Origin: Chlorops oryzae
Lineage: Eukaryota > Arthropoda > Insecta > Diptera > Chloropidae
Direction of reading: 5' to 3'
Assembly: GCA_020466095.1 (NCBI GenBank)
Contig: CM035808.1
Coordinates: 69,956,829-70,020,828, forward strand
Length of the DNA: 64,000 nucleotides
Shown here: positions 10,950-20,480 of the stretch, one piece after another
Layout: each line of letters starts with the position of its first letter
Position numbering within the stretch: the first letter of the stretch is position 1
Made by a program: the position numbers and the translations under genes
The notes under the pieces: model-generated
The model's database searches: none
The model's input: only the letters and a program-made list of their open reading frames with translations
Told to the model about the DNA's origin: nothing

Positions 10950-11800
10950 GAGAAATCTTATTGTTTTTCTTCCATTTTATGTGGTATTGTTTTCTCTGTA
11001 TACATATATAAAACAAGTGACCTGTTGTAACTAATGTTGTATGTTTGGTACCGCAATCAAAAATATATCTTTTGATCTTTTTGCCATATAAAAAACTTGC
11101 AAGGTTAATTTTCCAAACAATCTGACCAGCCGAAAGAAAATATGTTCACTGCAGATCTTCAGTGAAGATTTGATTTTTTTTTTTTTTTCATGCAAAAGAA
11201 AAATCGTTTTTTCAATTCGAAGATCTTGTTCGAAGACAAAACATTTTTGCTTTCAGCTCCTCTATTCCTAGGATATTTTTTTTGGGGTTTTTTATATCAC
11301 AAATATGGTTATATCGTCATGAAATCAACTGATCTCCATACGTCTTGTAGCACGTTTCCATTAGCTGTTTAATTCGTGTTTAAGGAGGCTTTCATGTTTA
11401 ATAGCGCGTTTCCATATGATGTTTAATACGTGTTTAAGAAGGTTTTCATGTTTAACAGCCCTAAACACCATGTTTTATACGTGTTTTGTCATACAAACGG
11501 CAAACCCGAAAACGAAGTGTTTATCTCATAAAAACCTCGAAAACACTTCAATCGATAAGAAATCGTATCGAAATTTCGAGCATATCTATCTGTCAAAATC
11601 GATAATTAGGGCAACCAAAATTATGTAAATTGAGCCATAAACGTGCACGTCAATATAAAATAAAAAAGAAATAAGGATAAGGAACTTAATTCCAGCTTAT
11701 CCGCGATTCATAAAACTTCATAATACCTTTCTGAGGGTGTGTATAAATAGGCGTGTTTTCAAGTAACCAACGGAGTTCCAGCATCGGAAATATTTTCAGG
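10950..11800. other. non-coding stretch rich in GTGTTTA / TAAACAC repeats
   Basis: No gene recognised. From about 11348 it carries TAGCACGTTTCCATTAGCTG and a second version GCGCGTTTCCATATGATG, with several GTGTTTA motifs. A 140-bp block starting CAGCCCTAAACACCATGTTT (about 11457) recurs directly at about 13367 and 17620. The inverted counterparts of the first motif end at 14286 and about 28672. These look like termini of one or more MITEs whose limits I cannot fix. Confidence 0.45.
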
Positions 11801-11841
11801 GCTCAATTAAAGAATGGTTGTCCTGGAGAAACTGCAAGGTA

Positions 11842-12948
11842 ACAGGTTGGCTGATAAGTCCCCGGTCTAACAAAGAAAAACACATTTTTTTGTCAAAATT
11901 CGTTTTTATTATTCAACATAGTTGCCTTCAAGAGCGATACAACGATTATAACGACCTTCCAATTTTTTGATACCATTTTGGTAGTACTCCTTCGGTTTTG
12001 CCTCAAAATAGGCCTCAGTTTCGGCGATCACCTCTTCATTGCAGCCAAATTTTTTCCCTGCGAGAATCCTTTTGAGGTCTGAGAACAAGAAAAAGTCGCT
12101 GGGGGCCAGATCTGGAGAATACGGTGGGTGGGGAAGCAATTCGAAGCCTAATTCATGAATTTTTGCCATCGTTCTCAATGACTTGTGGCACGATGCGTTG
12201 TCTTGGTGGAACAACACATTTTTCTTCTTCATATGGGGCCGTTTTGCGGCGATTTCGACCTTCAAACGCTCCAATGACGACATATAATAGTCACTGTTGA
12301 TGGTTTTTCCCTTCTCAAGATAATTGATAAAAATTATTCCATGCCCATCCCAAAAAACAGAGGCCATTACTTTGCCAGCGGACTTTTGAGTCCTTCCACG
12401 CTTCGGAGACGGTTCACCGATCGCTGTCCACTCAGCCGACTGTCGATTGTACTCAGGAGTGTAGTGATAGAGCCATATTTCATCCATTGTCACATATCGA
12501 CGCAAAAACTCGGGTGTATTGCGAGTTAACAGCTGCAAACACCGCTCATAATTATCAACACGTTGTTGTTTTTGGTCAAATGTGAGCTCGCGCGGCACCC
12601 ATTTTGCACAGAGCTTTTTCATATCCAAATATTGATGAATGATATGACCAACACGTTCCTTTGATATCTTTAAGGCATCTGCTATCTCGATCAACTTCAT
12701 TTTACGGTCATTCAAAATCATTTTGAGAAAACAGTATTTTATCAAAACACGAAATTCCTTTTTTTCCATTTTTTTCACAATAACAAAAGTTTCTTCACAA
12801 AAGACGCTCTATCTCACAAACTAATTGACTTACAGACGTCAAATTTTGACACGAATCATTTGAAGGTTGCCACTATATAAAAATAATATGCATTTAATAC
12901 TAGCGACGCCATCTATGTGTCAGACCGGGGACTTATCAGCCAACCTGT
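11842..12948 (-). mobile_element. Himar1-like mariner, copy A, 1107 bp with internal deletion
   Basis: The ends ACAGGTTGGCTGATAAG and its complement CTTATCAGCCAACCTGT are those of the irritans-type mariner Himar1. TA flanks both sides. Compared with copy B (1296 bp) it lacks about 186 bp inside the transposase gene. It occupies the same site in duplication unit 1 that copy B occupies in unit 2, so the insertion predates the duplication unless one copy was converted by the other. Confidence 0.95.
11909..12769 (-). CDS. Himar1-like mariner transposase with in-frame 62-codon deletion
   Basis: The open frame from ATG at 12769 (MEKKEFRVLIKYCFLK) to 11909 encodes 286 residues without a stop; the family's length is 348. 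The in-frame deletion joins KYCFLK directly to MILNDRKMKL, removing most of the first helix-turn-helix of the DNA-binding domain. The linker WVPREL and the catalytic residues in VTMDE, HQDNASCHK and SPDLAPSDFFLF are present. Substitutions next to catalytic residues relative to copy B (DEIW for DETW, NASCH for NAPCH) suggest decay. It should not bind its own ends normally. A GTG upstream could lengthen the frame but is not a eukaryotic start. Confidence 0.9.
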   Translation of the reverse strand: MEKKEFRVLIKYCFLKMILNDRKMKLIEIADALKISKERVGHIIHQYLDMKKLCAKWVPRELTFDQKQQRVDNYERCLQLLTRNTPEFLRRYVTMDEIWLYHYTPEYNRQSAEWTAIGEPSPKRGRTQKSAGKVMASVFWDGHGIIFINYLEKGKTINSDYYMSSLERLKVEIAAKRPHMKKKNVLFHQDNASCHKSLRTMAKIHELGFELLPHPPYSPDLAPSDFFLFSDLKRILAGKKFGCNEEVIAETEAYFEAKPKEYYQNGIKKLEGRYNRCIALEGNYVE

Positions 12949-13554
12949 TAAATAAGAATTGTTTTTAATATTTGCGTTATATTTCGAAATTAATTTAAAA
13001 ATGATCCGTCAAGGAGTAACTTCAGTTTTAAAATGAAAAATGGACCTCCTCGCTAACCTTAGTGCTCATAAATGTTGGCAAAATGTACTGATTTCCGGAA
13101 GGACTTAAATCAGTATGCTTTTGTACAGATTTTATTTTATATAAAAATAAGTGTACTGAAATTTTTTCAAATATACAAGTTTTTCGGCTTTTGAAAAAAA
13201 GTACTAATTCTAGCGCTTGAAATGCTGGCAGCCCTAAATCAATTGAAAATACACGAACAGCTGTCAAGCTTAAACACCTTCGTGCAAGTGGAAACGGTAG
13301 TGCTTTATTGAAGTGTTTAAGCTAAACACTTCAGAGTTAAACACCATATGGAAACGCGCGATAACAGCCCTAAACACCATGTTTTATAATTGTTTTGTCA
13401 TACAAACGCTGAACACGAAAACGAAGTGTTTATCTCATAAGCACGTACTAAACAATGATATCGATAAAAAAAATTCGATTTATCGTACACTGTCAAAATA
13501 AATTCAAAGCAAAAAGCGAAATGGCCGAGAAGTATGAAAAAGTTTGTGATCAAT

Positions 13555-13985
13555 ATTTTTGCAGCTAGATATAATACCCTTATACGGTTAAAACTTAACC
13601 ATGACCACAATTCGCGAAATTCGCAAAAATTTTATTTTCACTATTTTGAATTGAGTATATCGGAGCTAGACTAAATGTCCTCTAACGGTAAAATTTTGAC
13701 CATGACCAAAATTCGCGAAATTCGCAAAAAATTGATTTTCACTATTTTGAATTAGATATTATGCCCTCTTACGGCTAAAATTTGACCAAGACCACCATTA
13801 GCGAAAATTTTGTGCTTTATAATAATTTCGAGTTTGAGAAGCTTAATCGAAGTACAGATAAGGTATAGCTAGATATCCAAGCTAGAACAACGAACACCGA
13901 AGGAGTTTTTGTTATGGTAATGTGATATATTTTAAGCTGAGGAAAAGGTATGTGTGCAGTCGGCTAAGCCGATGTAAACTTCTTT
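13555..13985 (+). repeat. R1 family repeat in duplication unit 1
   Basis: Tandem units built on TTCACTATTTTGAATTGAG and CATGACCAAAATTCGCGAAA are followed by the leader and the hairpin TCGGCTAAGCCGATGTAAAC at about 13961-13980, the orientation opposite to the copy at 7805. In duplication unit 2 this repeat is the target of the BEL insertion (split between 17861 and 27989). Confidence 0.8.
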
Positions 13986-15449
13986 ACTTGCCATTGAGGC
14001 AAGTTTGCAATAGTAGCAACAAATTTATTTTTCGTTTATTTTGCCTTTGACTCAATTTTATTATCGCAAGAAGCTTTTCGTTTGTACTTAAAGTACAGGC
14101 CGAAAGCATTCCAATGAATTTCTTAATTTCGTCAGATGAATTCTCCATTTCTTCTTAATTTTTCAATAAATGTAAATAAACAAACAGCTGTCAAACTTAA
14201 ACACATATGCAAGTGGAAGCGCAAGTGTTTAGTCGAGGTGCTTAGGCTAAACACTTCATATTTAAACACCTAATGGAAACGTGCTATTACTTTTTCATGT
14301 GTTTCAGAGAACACCAGAGAAAAATATTGAATCGGTTAAATGCCACTTGTATGAGGCATTTTCCAATTTCAATGGACTTTTTCAATATTATTGAGAGACT
14401 GAAAAGCTGCGCTTGAATAATTTTGCGGAAAAATTTTTTTGTTTTGAAGAATAACCTCCACTTCTGGCTATAGTGCGGTGTTTTTTTAAATCCCGCGGAT
14501 CCCGCGTAAATAATTCCGCATGAATTATATCGTAAAAATAGTGCGGGATTGGATTCCCTAGTCTTAAGTGCACGAATTGCTTCAACTAAGAAGGAACGAA
14601 CAAAGAAAAATCGAAGCAAAGAGTTACGTGTTTAATGAAAGTAAACGCAGGTCACTGACTATACAGCTGTGTGAACTGTATGTGGGACGCTTATGTACGT
14701 AGGTATTTTCAAAGACTTATACACTCGTCTTGGCGCGCAATATTTCCCGAATATAGCAAGAACTGACGACTTTAGCGGAGTCTATGTAAATAGAGATGAA
14801 TGGATTTACGTATGTGTAGATTTTCGCGCGCGAGAAAATAATGTGTAACGGAACTAAGAAATGATCTCTCTCACAAATAATTCCAATTGAGAAGAAAGAA
14901 ATATTTTCTCACAAAAAACACTTTATTTTAGGAGAACGCACTTTAGCCACACATATGCAAACGCAAGCACCTCCTTCAATTTATAGCTCGAGGACGCTGA
15001 ATCGCTGCTTACCTTGCTTTAATTAATAACTGGAGGACGCTGAATCGCTTCTTTTGAAACCGTCAAACATCTAAGCCAATTTCTGGATTAACCGTATTTA
15101 GTGTCCGGCTCGAAGGACCAATTTTTTGTCCTCAATAGAAGTGGACTGTAATAAAATGTAGTTGAATTTGACTCGTGCAGAGCAACATGTCGAATTCACC
15201 GCAAGAATAAAAGAACGAAAAACTTGGATTAGGAAAAAGGCGCGGATTTAATGTTTTGAGCGATGGACCTGTTAAGAGGAATAGGAAACACGAACTGAAC
15301 TTAAGTTCGGCTGACTTATAATTAGGCTTAGATTTATTGGAAAGTGAAACATGTTAGCGGTCTTCGTCTTGGAACTTTTCACCCTTTCTTCATTTCTTTC
15401 GGAGATAGAATGAAAAGAGTTGTCGATTGGCTGAGCTAGACAGATTGCG
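13986..15449. other. non-coding interval of the duplicated unit
   Basis: At 14184-14287 it holds a block ending GGAAACGTGCTATTA, the inverted counterpart of the motif at 11348. Around 14935-15060 the phrase GAGGACGCTGAATCGCT occurs twice. On the minus strand at about 15098-15128, AATTGGTCCTTCGAGCCGG resembles leader sequence of Pao-like retrotransposons, but no LTR pair supports this. Minus-strand frames at 14287-14619 are not recognised and are repeated with changes at 28668-28967. Confidence 0.4.
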
Positions 15450-15864
15450 CTAGGAGGTTTTCATGCAAAATCAGTTATAAATGTATTTAACAAAGCAAAA
15501 ATTGCTCATCCTATGTTAAAAGTTGATCTGTTGCCTGACAACTTAAAACTTAAAAAAAAGCTAACCGATAATTAATTTGAAATTCCTGTTGCATCGTAAA
15601 ATCACGGTAGATTATATTAAAGCGTACAATGCTTCCCTGGACCTGCTGTTGCGTCGAAGTCATTTCACCAGTTACCATAGCAGATAAATGAGAATACGTC
15701 CTATCATACAATGATGATACAATAAGCTAATTAATAACGCAAGACAAACTTCGAAAGTCAAAGCGTATGGAAACAGCGACCTAATAAGATTAGTCCAGAT
15801 ATTAAGTTGTCACCCGTTAGTTTATCAAGACCTGAAAAAGCAAATTAATATTTAAAAAAAATCA
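15450..15864 (+). pseudogene. Jockey ORF1 fragment (J3 sequence in duplication unit 1)
   Basis: From GGTTTTCATGCAAAATCAG the reading (GFHAKSVINVFNKAKI, then MLKVDLLPDNLKLKK) follows the intact Jockey ORF1 around residues 304-337. It is interrupted by deletions and stops, resumes as VYQDLKKQINI and ends in AAATCAGCTC. At that point the duplication junction cuts it off; in unit 2 the Jockey sequence continues past the same point. Confidence 0.8.
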
Positions 15865-15905
15865 GCTCAATTAAAGAATGGTTGTCCTGGAGAAACTGCA
15901 AGGTA

Positions 15906-17201
15906 ACAGGTTGGCTGATAAGTCCCCGGTCTAACAAAGAAAAACACATTTTTTTTGTCAAAATTCGTTTTTATTATTCAACATAGTTGCCTTCAAGAGC
16001 GATACAACGATTATAACGACCTTCCAATTTTTTGATACCATTTTGGTAGTACTCCTTCGGTTTTGCCTCAAAATAGGCCTCAGTTTCGGCGATCACCTCT
16101 TCATTGCAGCCAAATTTTTTCCCTGCGAGAATCCTTTTGAGGTCTGAGAACAAGAAAAAGTCGCTGGGGGCCAGATCTGGAGAATACGGTGGGTGGGGAA
16201 GCAATTCGAAGCCTAATTCATGAATTTTTGCCATCGTTCTCAATGACTTGTGGCACGGTGCGTTGTCTTGTTGGAACAACACATTTTTCTTCTTCATATG
16301 GGGCCGTTTTGCGGCGATTTCGACCTTCAAACGCTCCAATGACGACATATAATAGTCACTGTTAATGGTTTTTCCCTTCTCAAGATAATTGATAAAAATT
16401 ATTCCATGCCCATCCCAAAAAACAGAGGCCATTACTTTGCCAGCGGACTTTTGAGTCTTTCCACGCTTCGGAGACGGTTCACCGATCGCTGTCCACTCAG
16501 CCGACTGTCGATTGGACTCAGGAGTGTAGTGATAGAGCCATGTTTCATCCATTGTCACATATCGACGCAAAAACTCGGGTGTATTGCGAGTTAACAGCTG
16601 CAAACACCGCTCATAATCATCAAAACGTTGTTGTTTTTGGTCAAATGTGAGCTCGCGCGGCACCCATTTTGCACAGAGCTTTTTCATATCCAAATATTGA
16701 TGAATGATATGACCAACACGTTCCTTTGATATCTTTAAGGCCTCTGCTATCTCGATCAACTTCATTTTACGGTCATTCAAAATCATTTTGTGAATTTTTT
16801 TTTGATGTTTTCGTCGGTAACCACCTCTTTCGGGCGTCCACTGCGTTCACCGTCCTCCGTGCTCATTTCACCACGCTTGAATTTTGCATACCAATCAATT
16901 ATTGTTGATTTTCCTGGGGCAGAGTCCGGAAACTCATTATCAAGCCAAGTTTTTGCTTCCACTGTATTTTTTCCCTTCAGAAAACAGTATTTTATCAAAA
17001 CACGAAATTCCTTTTTTTCCATTTTTTTCACAATAACAAAAGTTTCTTCACAAAAGACGCTCTATCTCACAAACTAATTGACTTACAGACGTCAAATTTT
17101 GACACGAATCATTTGAAGGTTGCCACTATATAAAAATAATATGCATTTAATACTAGCGACGCCATCTATGTGTCAGACCGGGGACTTATCAGCCAACCTG
17201 T
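15906..17201 (-). mobile_element. Himar1-like mariner, copy B, 1296 bp
   Basis: Both ends carry the Himar1-type inverted repeat (ACAGGTTGGCTGATAAG) with TA at 15904-15905 and 17202-17203. The length equals a full mariner. The transposase is complete apart from one homopolymer length change. It sits at the same position within unit 2 as copy A does in unit 1. Confidence 0.96.
15974..17022 (-). pseudogene. Himar1-like mariner transposase, one frameshift
   Basis: ATG at 17022 opens MEKKEFRVLIKYCFLKGKNT, including the helix-turn-helix (PGKSTIIDWYAKFKRGEMS). After VVTDENIKK the frame is lost in a run of nine A's (plus-strand T run at about 16795-16803). The continuation MILNDRKMKLIEIAEALKIS runs open to 15974. 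The total of 1049 nt equals 348 codons plus stop plus 2, so the run is two bases longer than the frame needs. Catalytic motifs TMDETW, QQDNAPCHK and APSDFFLF are intact. Either a recent mutation or a homopolymer sequencing error would explain it. Confidence 0.92.
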
Positions 17202-17861
17202 TAAATAAGAATTGTTTTTAATATTTGCGTTATATTTCGAAATTAATTTAAAAATGATCCGTCAAGGAGTAACTTCAGTTTTAAAATGAAAAATGGACCT
17301 CCTCGCTAACCTTAGTGCTCATAAATGTTGGCAAAATGTACTGATTTCCGGAAGGACTTAAATCAGTATGCTTTTGTACAGATTTTATTTTATATAAAAA
17401 TAAGTGTACTGAAATTTTTTCAAATATACAAGTTTTTCGGCTTTTGAAAAAAAGTACTAATTCTAGCGCTTGAAATGCTGGCAGCCCTAAATCAATTGAA
17501 AATACACGAACAGCTGTCAAGCTTAAACACCTTCGTGCAAGTGGAAACGGTAGTGCTTTATTGAAGTGTTTAAGCTAAACACTTCAGAGTTAAACACCAT
17601 ATGGAAACGCGCGATAACAGCCCTAAACACCATGTTTTATAATTGTTTTGTCATACAAACGCTGAACACGAAAACGAAGTGTTTATCTCATAAGCACGTA
17701 CTAAACAATGATATCGATAAAAAAAATTCGATTTATCGTACACTGTCAAAATAAATTCAAAGCAAAAAGCGAAATGGCCGAGAAGTATGAAAAAGTTTGT
17801 GATCAATATTTTTGCAGCTAGATATAATACCCTTATACGGTTAAAACTTAACCATGACCAC

Positions 17862-18321
17862 TGATTAGACCTTAAGTCTAATGTGGGCTGGTAAGCCTTT
17901 GTGGTTAAGCACATGAACCTAAACACAACGAAGATTGTGGTGTTTGAATTATTCTAGCCAAGCGCATGTACCTGTCTAGAGCATGAATTAGTTTGTTGAA
18001 GTATGATTGTTAACTCATTTTTATTGAACCACAATTGTTCTTATATACTAATAACAATATGCAAAAAAGGTACAAAAAGGTAGAAAATACTGATTTAGTC
18101 AAATTTTGTTTTTTATAAATGAATTACATAAAATTGCAGTGATTGCATATTGAGAAATTGATCGTACCAAGCAAGTGCAATGGGCTTCGATTTTGCTTTG
18201 CTCGTTCAAGGCCTTACGAACGAAAGTGCAAACAAAGAAATAAACAAGAGCGACTTCTGTCATCGCAGAAAGTTATACTTGATAAATAAAACAAAACAAC
18301 ACATTAAGTTGAGTATCAACA
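17862..18321 (-). repeat. 3' LTR of the BEL element, complete, 460 bp
   Basis: In element orientation it begins TGTTGATACTC and ends GGTCTAATCA, so it has the TG...CA ends of LTRs. Matching parts of the other LTR are at 26106-26148 and 27846-27983 and are nearly identical (one change seen, GTCATCG against GTCGTCG near 18259), which implies a fairly young insertion. Confidence 0.93.
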
Positions 18322-18333
18322 TACTCCCGCCTC
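18322..18333 (-). other. polypurine tract of the BEL element
   Basis: Read on the minus strand, GAGGCGGGAGTA lies directly upstream of the 3' LTR. A purine-rich run at this position primes plus-strand DNA synthesis in LTR elements. Confidence 0.55.
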
Positions 18334-18597
18334 GAGATTCGAAATTTGAAGCATGTACTCGGCCCTGAATGCATTTGCTTGTTCTGGATTCACATGAATT
18401 GCTGAATATACAATTTTAAACGAGAGAGACCGTTTCCCATTGTTCATTTGATTTTAGCTTTTACAGAGACTACAACGTGAGTCCAATTGACTCTATGGAA
18501 TTAAAATATTTTTAACAAAGGAGATTTGGTGAGGTTTTGAAATTTATATTTAATTATCTAATCTAGCTCCTTTTGCCTCTAGATGCATCTTTAATCG

Positions 18598-20361
18598 TCA
18601 TATTGTGGATATATCAAATGTTGACCGCATTCTTGGTGGTTTTGGTGGAGCAAGCTGCCGACTTCTGCTCTTGTATCTTAGCCTGCCGTAGTTGATGATG
18701 ACGAACAGTAATACGCATGCGGCGATGCCCAATGCTCCGTATGCTATACCTAGACTGTGCGTGACAGATGATTGCACTTCCATTGGTAGTTTCAAATCTT
18801 GGCTCTTGAGATTTTGTTGAATTTTCGTTAGCTCATCAATTTTGGATTCGTATGGGAGTAACGCTGTGATGTCTACAAGTTTCTCGCTAAAATTTGTAGA
18901 TAACACTCCCATTGACGTGTAGCCGCCTTTACGTGTTGTCGATATAATCTGATGACCATGAATTGTTATGTCGTCACCTTTCAGTGTGCATTCTGCTTGA
19001 AGTTCGAGAATACCAATTCCTGATAAAGCTATGACGTCACTTTGCTCACCGCATACTGTTGTCATTCGCAATACTTGGGTGGTGGCGTATATCCATTTGT
19101 TTTTGTCGTATAACTGGTGCCACACCACCTCTTGATTAGTGCTTTGCAGCTCACACGAAGGCTCTATTTCGTGATTAAAGAGGTCCAATTCACATTTGCT
19201 TATGTTGGAATTTTTGTGAAGTGTAGATTGTATATTGGAGCATAGGAGAAAATTGCTGTTTATGTGTGTACAGCCTTCGATGATGCTGTCTGTCATAGTG
19301 AAATATTCATCTCTGTGATCGTTGATCGCTAGCCATCTTTCGGGCACTTTTATTGATATTAGTGTGCCATTTATTCTTGCGGTGATTGGTGTTAAGTATT
19401 GCAGATGAAATACCTGCTGATCCAAAAGTGGTAGCCTGATGGTAAAAATGATGTGATTTTGTGCGACTACTTCATCAATTTCCATTAGTTTGTAAAACTG
19501 TAAAATGTTATCTTGCATAGCAGGTAACTGAAGATGCGATGGAAGGTGCATTCTGATTTTTCCAATTTCTTCAGAAAGCTGGTGAGGAGTAAGAACATAC
19601 GGGTTCACTTTTTCATGGTGGCTATCAATTAAGATATCAAGAATTGACGATCGCGTTTGCAAAAGGGATGATGATAATGCTAGTAGCTGGATGCACAGGC
19701 TCATTATTGCTTGAATTGAATGAATCATGCCTGCTCCGAGCTGTTCACCAATTGTGTTTAGCCGTGTATCTATTTCATTAAATTTAATTTTAATATTTGT
19801 TTGGTCCTGTTTTATAATGTTAATCGTTGAGTCCACGAGCGAGGTTTGATTTTTTAAGAGTTTTACCAAGTGTTCTTCATTGCCTTGAATGTGTGCGATC
19901 GTTTTAGACATTTGCTTCTCGTAGTTTGAATCAAGTACTCCAAATAGCGAATTAGCTACATTCCCAATTATGTCGACAGCACCCCGTTTTTTTCTTTTGG
20001 ATAGAATTTCGAATCCTGACTCTAAATCATTTTCTATTCGTTTAAGATGTTTTAACATCAGATCACAAGGTGGATGATTTCCATTTTTTGCGCAAGTGTC
20101 CATCAATTCAGATATTCCAGAAGTCAAAAGTGTTACATCCCTTTTGAATGGCTCTAAATCAAAATATACAATTATTTTCCACGTTGTCACAATTAATTTG
20201 ACTTGACCAATTTCGTCAAAATGGTTTCCTGGACTGTTTGGTAGATGCGTTATGTTTATCTGATTGCAAAAGGCAAGCGGTAGAAGTAGCAATGTGATAA
20301 TTGTGCATACTAAATTTGAGCTTAGCCGGGAACGTTTGGCAGGCGTTGCTTCCTTGTACAT
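18598..20361 (-). CDS. envelope-like glycoprotein of the BEL element, 587 aa, uninterrupted
   Basis: A hydrophobic segment at residues 16-32 is a likely signal peptide. A furin-type site RKKR (123-126) is followed by GAVDIIGNVANSLFGVLD, a fusion-peptide-like stretch. A long heptad-rich region follows, then a transmembrane segment at about 535-558 and a short basic, proline-rich tail ending in FDISTI. This layout is that of class I insect retroviral Env or baculovirus F-like proteins. The frame lies downstream of pol and remains open upstream of the ATG into the end of pol, which fits expression from a spliced mRNA. No stops or frameshifts are seen. Function (membrane fusion) is inferred from layout only. 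Confidence 0.82.
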   Translation of the reverse strand: MYKEATPAKRSRLSSNLVCTIITLLLLPLAFCNQINITHLPNSPGNHFDEIGQVKLIVTTWKIIVYFDLEPFKRDVTLLTSGISELMDTCAKNGNHPPCDLMLKHLKRIENDLESGFEILSKRKKRGAVDIIGNVANSLFGVLDSNYEKQMSKTIAHIQGNEEHLVKLLKNQTSLVDSTINIIKQDQTNIKIKFNEIDTRLNTIGEQLGAGMIHSIQAIMSLCIQLLALSSSLLQTRSSILDILIDSHHEKVNPYVLTPHQLSEEIGKIRMHLPSHLQLPAMQDNILQFYKLMEIDEVVAQNHIIFTIRLPLLDQQVFHLQYLTPITARINGTLISIKVPERWLAINDHRDEYFTMTDSIIEGCTHINSNFLLCSNIQSTLHKNSNISKCELDLFNHEIEPSCELQSTNQEVVWHQLYDKNKWIYATTQVLRMTTVCGEQSDVIALSGIGILELQAECTLKGDDITIHGHQIISTTRKGGYTSMGVLSTNFSEKLVDITALLPYESKIDELTKIQQNLKSQDLKLPMEVQSSVTHSLGIAYGALGIAACVLLFVIINYGRLRYKSRSRQLAPPKPPRMRSTFDISTI

Positions 20362-20480
20362 ACTGCTAGTGCTCTTGATTTGATCTAATGGGATGCTGAT
20401 GAGAAGGGACGTTGCTTGTTCCTGTGAATGAGCATCCCTTTGTTCTTCTTCATTTGAAATTGAAGGATTGATTTCTCCGT

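Larger units (their letters stand above)
11801..15864. repeat. tandem duplication, unit 1 (4064 bp)
   Basis: The sequence from GCTCAATTAAAGAATGG (11801) to the A before GCTC (15864) is repeated from 15865 onwards. In unit 2 the match runs 15865-17861, is interrupted by the BEL provirus, and resumes 27989-30197. By eye, 13603-15864 and 27989-30193 differ at roughly ten positions plus a 55-bp indel near 15693. The 650 bp after the mariner look identical in the two units. Both units share the same mariner insertion site. Confidence 0.9.

Noticed and set aside
13028..13267. 79-codon minus-strand frame identical at 17281-17520
   Set aside because: Identity comes from the tandem duplication, not from selection; the composition is low complexity and no domain is recognisable.
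14287..14619. 110-codon minus-strand frame, repeated at 28668-28967
   Set aside because: The two copies differ by frame-affecting changes and match no family; probably chance.
15098..15128. Minus-strand GGTCCTTCGAGCCGG resembling a Pao-type retrotransposon leader
   Set aside because: No LTR pair, no gag or pol nearby and no target duplication, so only mentioned as a resemblance.
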